Assembly: GCA_003560215.1 (NCBI GenBank)
Contig: PWIY01000194.1
Span: 1-8,860 of the forward strand
Reading direction: 5' to 3'
Length of the DNA stretch: 8,860 nucleotides
From: Bacteroidales bacterium
Lineage (GTDB): Bacteria; Bacteroidota; Bacteroidia; Bacteroidales; UBA7960
Made by a program: the position numbers and the translations under genes. The notes under the pieces were generated by a model, which made no database searches, was not told where the DNA came from, and saw only the letters and a program-made list of their open reading frames with translations. Each line of letters opens with the position of its first letter. Position 1 is the stretch's first letter. Of this stretch, positions 1 to 4,840 are shown one piece after another.

Positions 1-720
1 AAGGAGGACGTACGGCTGGCAGAGGAGACGGCAAGTGCTTTGGGCTATGCGGAAGTGGCTGATCTGAAACTGGATGTTGCCAAAGCAATCCGTGATTTTG
101 TGGAGGGTGGCGGCTACATGTTTGCCATGTGTTCGGCGCCTGAGAGCATTGACATTGCTCTTGCCGCTGAAGGAGTGGACATTCTTCACGAGGTTTACAA
201 CGGCACGCCACCAGATCCTGACGCCCAGGAGCGGCTTGACTTCAGCCGCACTTTTGCATTTGAGAACTTTACCATTGTGCCCGATCCGGCCATTTATGAA
301 AAATCGAACATTGATGTGCCCAAAATAGGGCGAAATGAAGGGACCGACTTTTTTACGCTGTTTGAGTTTTCGGCCAAATGGGATCCGGTTCCAACCATGC
401 TTACGCAAAACCATGAAACGGTGGTACGCGGATTCATGGGGCAGACCACTGCTTTCCGCAAAAATGTCATTAAGCCTACGGTAACCATATTGGGTGAGAA
501 CCAGTCAAAGGAGGAAGCGCGTTATATTCACGGATCGCGCGGCAACGGAACATTTACGTTTCTGGGTGGTCACGATCCGGAAGATTATCGTCATCATGTG
601 GGTGATCCGCCCACAGATCTGGATCTTTTCCCCAATTCTCCCGGCTACCGGCTGATCTTAAACAATGTGTTGTTCCCCGCGGCCCGCCAGGAACCCTTGA
701 AAACCCTGCTTTCCCAATGA
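1..720 (+). CDS. Bacteroidota 'asparagine synthetase B'-like protein, 3' part
   Basis: The gene is cut by the window start. The frame is open from base 1 and ends with TGA at 718-720, giving 239 residues. The sequence matches, from memory, the C-terminal half of a roughly 400-residue Bacteroidota family that databases usually call 'asparagine synthetase B', whose full-length members begin with a secretion signal. Recognisable blocks are GGGYMFAMCSA (Cys at fragment residue 44), DIALAAEGVD, FTLFEFSAKWDPVPTMLTQNH, GFMGQTTAF, ARYIHGSRGNGTFTFLGGHDPEDY and a closing SPGYRLILNNVLFPAAR. None of these resembles the ATP-pyrophosphatase domain of true AsnB, so the usual name is doubtful. The Cys in a small-residue turn and the later GGHDPE block suggest a class I glutamine-amidotransferase-like fold, which is inference. 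The gene converges on the DHFR gene with a 2-bp gap. Confidence in the family is good; the function is unknown. Confidence 0.8.
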   Translation, partial: KEDVRLAEETASALGYAEVADLKLDVAKAIRDFVEGGGYMFAMCSAPESIDIALAAEGVDILHEVYNGTPPDPDAQERLDFSRTFAFENFTIVPDPAIYEKSNIDVPKIGRNEGTDFFTLFEFSAKWDPVPTMLTQNHETVVRGFMGQTTAFRKNVIKPTVTILGENQSKEEARYIHGSRGNGTFTFLGGHDPEDYRHHVGDPPTDLDLFPNSPGYRLILNNVLFPAARQEPLKTLLSQ

Positions 721-722
721 AA

Positions 723-1232
723 TTATAGCTTAATCTTTTGTGTTTTTTTCTTATACGTCAGGAAAGCGTAAGGGTATTTGTTTTTCTCATCCGGGTCATG
801 TTCTTCCATCTCAATCAATTCCCACTGATCCGGGTCAATTTCCGGGAAGAAAGTGTCACCTTCGAAGTTACCATATATACGGGTGATATATAATCTGCGG
901 GCCTGATACAGATCGATGGTTTGCCTGTAAATCTCTTCGCCACCGGCCACAAAAACATCCTTCTGGTCTTTCACCATTTGCAGGGCTTCACTGATGGAAT
1001 TCGCAATCTTGCATCCCTGGGCATCATAATCCTTTCTTCCCGTTACCACGATGGTTGTCCGTCCTTTCAGCGGTTTTCCCATCGATTCAAACGTTTTTCG
1101 CCCCATGATGAGTGTATGCCCCATGGTCAGGTTTTTAAAATGTTTGAGGTCAGCCGGCATATGCCACATGAGGCTGTTTTCTTTTCCGATTACATTGTTG
1201 TTGCCAAGGGCAGCGATCAATAAGAGTTTCAT
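723..1232 (-). CDS. folA: Dihydrofolate reductase
   Basis: This enzyme reduces dihydrofolate to tetrahydrofolate with NADPH in the cytosol. The 169-residue product has the usual length. Visible family features are the N-terminal strand MKLLLIAALG, the flexible loop with IGKENSLMWHMPADLKHF containing the substrate-binding acid Asp28, the cofactor motif GRKTFES (44-50), the strand ending VFVAGGEEIY (with the Gly-Gly pair, 97-98), Thr117 in YITRIYG, and GDTFFP (125-130). The ATG at 1230-1232 is chosen because it places the first beta strand at the N-terminus. The in-frame TTG 30 bases upstream would add ten residues with no family match. No Shine-Dalgarno sequence is obvious, which is common in this phylum. 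It lies 43 bp downstream of thyA on the same strand, the classic pairing in which DHFR recycles the dihydrofolate made by ThyA. The protein has Met22 where E. coli has Pro21, a modest difference. Confidence 0.96.
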   Translation of the reverse strand: MKLLLIAALGNNNVIGKENSLMWHMPADLKHFKNLTMGHTLIMGRKTFESMGKPLKGRTTIVVTGRKDYDAQGCKIANSISEALQMVKDQKDVFVAGGEEIYRQTIDLYQARRLYITRIYGNFEGDTFFPEIDPDQWELIEMEEHDPDEKNKYPYAFLTYKKKTQKIKL

Positions 1233-1275
1233 AATGAAAGGCTTTTGCTGATTAATTTGCAACCACGGATTAAAA

Positions 1276-2067
1276 TTAAACGGCCACCGGAGCTTTGATG
1301 TGGGGATGCGGGTCGTATCCGGTCAATTTAAAATCCCCGTAACTGAAGGAGAAGATGTCTTTTATCTCCGGATTGATGTGCATAACGGGCAGGGGGCGGG
1401 GCTTTCTGCTCAGCTGCAGCCTGGCCTGCTCAAGGTGGTTCAGGTACAAATGTGCATCTCCGAAGGTATGGATAAAGTCACCTTCTCTGAGCCCGCATAC
1501 CTGAGCAATCATCTTCGTAAGTAAAGCGTAAGAGGCAATGTTAAACGGAACTCCCAGAAAGCAGTCGGCACTTCGCTGATACAGCTGGCAGGAAAGCCGG
1601 CCGTCAGCCACATAAAACTGGAAAAGTACATGGCAGGGTGGAAGGGCCATCTTGTCAAGCTGCCCCACGTTCCAGGCGTTCACCATTAATCTTCTTGAAT
1701 CCGGATTTTGTTTGATTTGGCGGATGAGTTCGCTGATCTGGTCCACATGACCGTTCTCTGCCGGCCAGCTCCTCCACTGTGCACCATAAACCGGCCCCAG
1801 ATCGCCGGATTCATCGGCCCAGGCATCCCAGATGGATACGCCGTTGTCTTTCAGGTACGCGATGTTGGTATCACCTTTCAGAAACCACAAAAGTTCATGG
1901 ATGATGGAACGCAGATGCAGTTTTTTTGTGGTAACCAACGGGAATCCGTCTTCGAGATTGAAGCGCATCTGGTAGCCGAAAACACTGACGGTTCCGGTAC
2001 CCGTCCTGTCTTCTTTTCTGCTCCCGTTCTGAAGGATGTGTTCCAAAAGGTCAAGGTACTGAATCAT
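1276..2067 (-). CDS. thyA: Thymidylate synthase
   Basis: This enzyme converts dUMP to dTMP using 5,10-methylene-tetrahydrofolate as carbon donor and reductant, releasing dihydrofolate. The product is 263 residues, against 264 in E. coli ThyA, and is collinear with it. Seen in the sequence are the phosphate-binding RTGTGT loop (21-26), HLRSIIHELLWFL, GDLGPVYGAQWR, the Arg pair in DSRRLMVNAWN (125-126), the catalytic Cys145 in LPPCHVLFQFY, SCQLYQRSAD, PFNIASYALL and the C-terminal GYDPHPHIKAPVAV. The ATG at 2065-2067 is preferred because it aligns with the E. coli start. A TTG eight codons upstream extends beyond the family N-terminus. The gene sits 93 bp downstream of the nucleoside transporter and 43 bp upstream of folA, all leftward, so they are probably co-transcribed. 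No residue change suggests loss of activity. Confidence 0.98.
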   Translation of the reverse strand: MIQYLDLLEHILQNGSRKEDRTGTGTVSVFGYQMRFNLEDGFPLVTTKKLHLRSIIHELLWFLKGDTNIAYLKDNGVSIWDAWADESGDLGPVYGAQWRSWPAENGHVDQISELIRQIKQNPDSRRLMVNAWNVGQLDKMALPPCHVLFQFYVADGRLSCQLYQRSADCFLGVPFNIASYALLTKMIAQVCGLREGDFIHTFGDAHLYLNHLEQARLQLSRKPRPLPVMHINPEIKDIFSFSYGDFKLTGYDPHPHIKAPVAV

Positions 2068-2151
2068 CTCTTCCAATTTAGTATAAGACAATGGGATGGT
2101 TTGCCGTTACCTGCTGCTGGCTCCCTGCTGAATGTATGGATGCAAATTATT

Positions 2152-2164
2152 TTGACCGGGTCAA
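2152..2164 (-). terminator. Palindrome at the transporter stop codon, weak terminator candidate
   Basis: TTGACC and GGTCAA flank a single base and overlap the TGA stop of the transporter. On the reverse strand it can fold as a 5-bp stem with a 3-base loop, followed by an A/T-rich stretch without a true T run. It might attenuate transcription between nupC and thyA, but the stem is short. Confidence 0.2.
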
Positions 2165-4017
2165 CCCAATATCATTCCTACGATGGTGGCACTCATCAGG
2201 CCGGCAAGTGTTCCGCCAAGCAATGCTCTCATTCCGAAGCGGGACAGAAGCACTTTTCGTGAAGGAGCCAGGGATCCGATTCCGCCAATCTGAATCCCGA
2301 TGCTTGCAAAATTGGCAAAACCGCAAAGCATGTAGGTGGCCATGATGATTGACTTGGGGTCGGCAAAAGCATCCATTTCCTTGAGTTCTGCCAGGCTTAC
2401 ATAGCCGATGAATTCCGTCATGATGATCTTTTCACCGAGCAGCCTTCCCACAAGTGTGATGTCGGGTAAACTGACTCCGATGAGCCACATGATGGGGGCA
2501 AAGGTGTATCCCAGAATAAACTGCAGGGAAAGCTGTTCGTAGCGGCCATCTGTGGCTTCGGCAATCAATGGGTTCAGGTTGGCCATGTCGCCGATTCCTC
2601 CTACGATGTAATTGAACATGGCAATGAACGCGATGAAAACGAGCAGCATGGCTGCCACATTGGCTGCCAGGCGCAATCCCTCGCCCGCTCCGTTTGTGAT
2701 GGAGTCCAGGATGTTGTCTCCGATTCTGTCTTTGGAGATTTCCATGGTTTTGTCGATCTCTTCGGTCTGGGGGTACAGAATTTTGGAGATCACCACAGCT
2801 CCCGGTGCTGCCATGATCGATGCGGCCAGGAGGTGCTGGGCAAAGATCAGCCTTTGTACCGGGTCATCCCCGCCAAGGAAACTGATATAAGCAGCAAGTA
2901 CCCCGCCGGCCAGGGTGGCCATTCCTCCGGTCATTACCAGCAGGATCTCAGACTTGCTCATGCCGGCAAGGTAAGCCTTGATCATCAGCGGAGATTCTGT
3001 CTGGCCCAGGAAAATGTTCCCGGCCACGGAAAGGCTTTCTGCACCTGAAAGGCGCATGGCCCTGGTCATCAGCCAGGCCATGCCGAAGACGATCTTCTGG
3101 ATGATACCAAGGTAAAACAGCAAGCTCGTAAGGGCAGAGAAAAAGATGATGGTTGGCAGCACCTGGAAGGCAAAGATGTACCCATAGCGTTCGGTGTCCA
3201 GGAAGCCTTCAAACAAAAAATCGGTTCCCGCCTTGGTGAAATCGAGGATTACGACAAATACCGACCCGATCATCTCAAAAAAGTACTGCACTGCCGGTAC
3301 CTGCAACACGCCAAAGGCCAGGAGCACCTGAACGGATAAGCCGATTCCGACCACACGCCAGGAGATGGCCTTCCGGTTGGCGCTGAAAATCCAGGCGATG
3401 AATATCAGTACAAACATACCCAGTAACCCCCGGAAAATGGAGGTTAACCCGAAAGCATATTCGTGCACATCCACCGGGGTGTAAGTGAGGTAATACCGGA
3501 ACTCACAATCAGTGAGCACCAATGATTCTCCTTCAAGCTGCTCAATGACAAAAACAACGGGCTGGATGTCTGTGGTGAGTTTGTCACGGGTGTGTATGGC
3601 CAGTAACTCACCTTCATGATAATACTGAAGTAAAGGCTGGCCGTCATCAATACGGTAGCTTACCGAGTCCACAGCGGCTTCAAGGTCGTCGGGGATCGGG
3701 GCGAGATAGAGGGTGTCACCAATCCTGGTCCAGGAACCGTAAGCATCCTTTTCGAGGAATTCTGAATAAAGTGAAAAGGTTTTCTCACCTTCTGCGTCAA
3801 CCAGTGTCAGTGTGTCCTGTGGGGGCAGAACGGTTGTTTGCCCGGTGGTCTTGTCTGTGGCTTCATCAAAAGCCCATATTCTGGAGATTTCTTCCTGTAC
3901 AGCGGGTTCCGTATTGGAATTACAGGAGCTAAAAAGCAGTGCCGGCAGGATGAACAGCAATAAGAGCCTGGGAATCGTAAGTGTGTTATTCATTGAAGTA
4001 TCACTGATTAAGGTCAT
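2161..4017 (-). CDS. NupC/CNT-family nucleoside transporter with N-terminal lipoprotein-like domain
   Basis: This is a concentrative nucleoside transporter: an inner-membrane symporter importing nucleosides with H+ or Na+. The 618-residue product is about 200 longer than E. coli NupC. Residues 1-32 look like a lipoprotein signal: a hydrophobic run RLLLLFILPALLFSSC with a candidate lipid-bearing Cys32. Residues about 40-185 form a soluble, strand-rich domain I cannot assign. From about 188 come many membrane segments with CNT hallmarks: GQTESPL (339-345) with the hairpin and GGMATLAGG block after it, then GEKIIMTEFIGY (528-539), and FANFASIGIQIGGIGSLAP (568-585). In many relatives the NEF motif has Asn where this protein has Thr534. 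The ATG at 4017 begins 3 bp after the DUF151 stop and has AAGGAAG upstream. An ATG nine codons in (3993) also fits the signal peptide. It precedes thyA and folA, suggesting nucleoside salvage. The coupling ion and substrate range cannot be read from the sequence. Confidence 0.92.
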   Translation of the reverse strand: MTLISDTSMNNTLTIPRLLLLFILPALLFSSCNSNTEPAVQEEISRIWAFDEATDKTTGQTTVLPPQDTLTLVDAEGEKTFSLYSEFLEKDAYGSWTRIGDTLYLAPIPDDLEAAVDSVSYRIDDGQPLLQYYHEGELLAIHTRDKLTTDIQPVVFVIEQLEGESLVLTDCEFRYYLTYTPVDVHEYAFGLTSIFRGLLGMFVLIFIAWIFSANRKAISWRVVGIGLSVQVLLAFGVLQVPAVQYFFEMIGSVFVVILDFTKAGTDFLFEGFLDTERYGYIFAFQVLPTIIFFSALTSLLFYLGIIQKIVFGMAWLMTRAMRLSGAESLSVAGNIFLGQTESPLMIKAYLAGMSKSEILLVMTGGMATLAGGVLAAYISFLGGDDPVQRLIFAQHLLAASIMAAPGAVVISKILYPQTEEIDKTMEISKDRIGDNILDSITNGAGEGLRLAANVAAMLLVFIAFIAMFNYIVGGIGDMANLNPLIAEATDGRYEQLSLQFILGYTFAPIMWLIGVSLPDITLVGRLLGEKIIMTEFIGYVSLAELKEMDAFADPKSIIMATYMLCGFANFASIGIQIGGIGSLAPSRKVLLSRFGMRALLGGTLAGLMSATIVGMILG

Positions 4018-4020
4018 TCA

Positions 4021-4620
4021 CTACTTCTTACTTCCTTTCCGTTTGTTGATTTCATCCCTGATTACGGACGCCTTTTCGTATGCTTCGGAATCAATGGCTT
4101 TCATCAGTTTTTTTTCCAGCTCTTTCAGTGTCATCTGGCTGTATCCGGTTTCCTCCGCTCCACTGTCCTTTTCAGCCACACTGCCGGGAGGGTCAATGGA
4201 TTCATCGCCTTCCTGCATTACAATACCAGCTGCTTTCAGGATTTTTTCATAGGTATAGATCGGGCACTGGAACCGGACGGCAATTGCCACCGCGTCTGAG
4301 GTTCTGGAGTCTATTTCCACCTCTTTTGTGCCGTCAAAACAAATCAATTTGGCAAAAAAGATCCCTTCGCTGAATTTATAGATGATGACCTCGGTAATGG
4401 AGATGTTGAAAGTGGCTGCAAAGTTTTTGAAAAGGTCATGTGTCAGCGGCCGGCTTGGTTTCATTTTTTCCAGTTCAATTGCTATGGCCTGTGCTTCAAA
4501 GCTTCCGATAATAATGGGCAAGCGGCGTTTTTGACCTTCTTCACCAAAAATCAGTGCATAGGCACCTGATTGTGATTGGCTGTAGGATATTCCAAGAATC
4601 TCAAGTTTGATTTTTTTCAT
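4021..4620 (-). CDS. DUF151 'bifunctional nuclease' family protein with C-terminal UVR motif
   Basis: The 199-residue product has two parts. Residues about 1-130 are the DUF151 (BFN) domain, seen in RRLPIIIGSFEAQAIAIEL, RPLTHDLFKNF and the conserved SRTSDAVAIAVRFQCPIY near 105-122. A low-complexity acidic linker (about 136-158) leads to a charged helical hairpin, MTLKELEKKLMKAIDSEAYEKASVIRDEINKRK, typical of the UvrB/UvrC interaction motif. Some plant DUF151 proteins have been reported to cleave RNA and DNA, but the bacterial role is poorly known and a nuclease function here is only inferred. The ATG at 4618-4620 is chosen because MKKIKLEILGIS starts the domain directly. The upstream in-frame codon is TTG and adds ten unconserved residues. 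It is the first gene of the leftward cluster, is probably cytosolic, and ends 3 bp before the transporter start, which suggests translational coupling. Confidence 0.93.
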   Translation of the reverse strand: MKKIKLEILGISYSQSQSGAYALIFGEEGQKRRLPIIIGSFEAQAIAIELEKMKPSRPLTHDLFKNFAATFNISITEVIIYKFSEGIFFAKLICFDGTKEVEIDSRTSDAVAIAVRFQCPIYTYEKILKAAGIVMQEGDESIDPPGSVAEKDSGAEETGYSQMTLKELEKKLMKAIDSEAYEKASVIRDEINKRKGSKK

Positions 4621-4647
4621 ATGGCCACAGTCAGGTTGCTGAAACAA

Positions 4648-4655
4648 CAAATTTA
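4648..4655 (-). promoter_or_regulatory. Candidate -7 box for the leftward DUF151-nupC-thyA-folA cluster
   Basis: The reverse strand reads TAAATTTG, an exact match to the Bacteroidota -7 consensus TAnnTTTG. It lies 27 bases upstream of the DUF151 ATG, which would give a leader of roughly 20 bases. I find no convincing TTTG or TTG -33 box at the expected 17-23 base spacing, and the region is AT-rich, so chance occurrence is possible. Confidence 0.4.
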
Positions 4656-4753
4656 CTGGTTTTTTTCAGATATTCATGATCGTAACTGCCTTTTTCCACG
4701 ATTAATCAGGAATCAGAGAAAACCTGAAAAAAATTTTTTAAAAACATTTCTTA

Positions 4754-4773
4754 AATCATTTTGTTGAATGATT
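4754..4773. promoter_or_regulatory. Inverted repeat over the hppA -33 box, possible operator
   Basis: AATCATT (4754-4760) and AATGATT (4767-4773) form a perfect 7-bp inverted repeat with a 6-base spacer, TTGTTG, containing the -33 sequences. A dyad at this place could bind a dimeric regulator of hppA. AT-rich sequence makes such dyads common, so this is a suggestion only. Confidence 0.3.
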
Positions 4774-4788
4774 AAATCTTTATTTTTG
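4760..4788 (+). promoter_or_regulatory. Candidate hppA promoter (TTTG and TATTTTTG boxes)
   Basis: TTTG at 4760-4763 and TATTTTTG at 4781-4788 match the Bacteroidota primary sigma factor -33 and -7 consensus elements (TTTG or TTG, and TAnnTTTG), with 17 bases between them. Transcription would begin near 4793-4796, giving a leader of about 45 bases before the hppA ATG. A 7-bp inverted repeat overlaps the -33 box, and an A/T tract lies just upstream at 4727-4744. Confidence 0.6.
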
Positions 4789-4840
4789 CTTTCAGCAGTC
4801 GATCCTTAATGCCTAATTTCACAAAACAAACCCCTGTAAA

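Noticed and set aside
1233..1262. TTG start extending DHFR by ten residues
   Set aside because: The extension has no family counterpart, and the ATG at 1230-1232 puts the first strand at the N-terminus.
2068..2091. TTG start extending thymidylate synthase by eight residues
   Set aside because: The ATG at 2065-2067 gives a product collinear with E. coli ThyA from residue 1.
1708..2262. Long open frame on the + strand, 184 codons
   Set aside because: It lies antisense to thyA and the end of the transporter gene, crosses a gene boundary and matches no family; the reverse-strand genes are unambiguous.
3812..4252. Open frame on the + strand, 146 codons
   Set aside because: It is antisense to the transporter 5' end and the DUF151 gene, both well supported, and its translation looks like shadow sequence.
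4621..4840. Small gene or riboswitch in the divergent gap
   Set aside because: The 63-codon + strand frame overlapping here begins inside the DUF151 gene and is not protein-like; no riboswitch core that I recognise is present.
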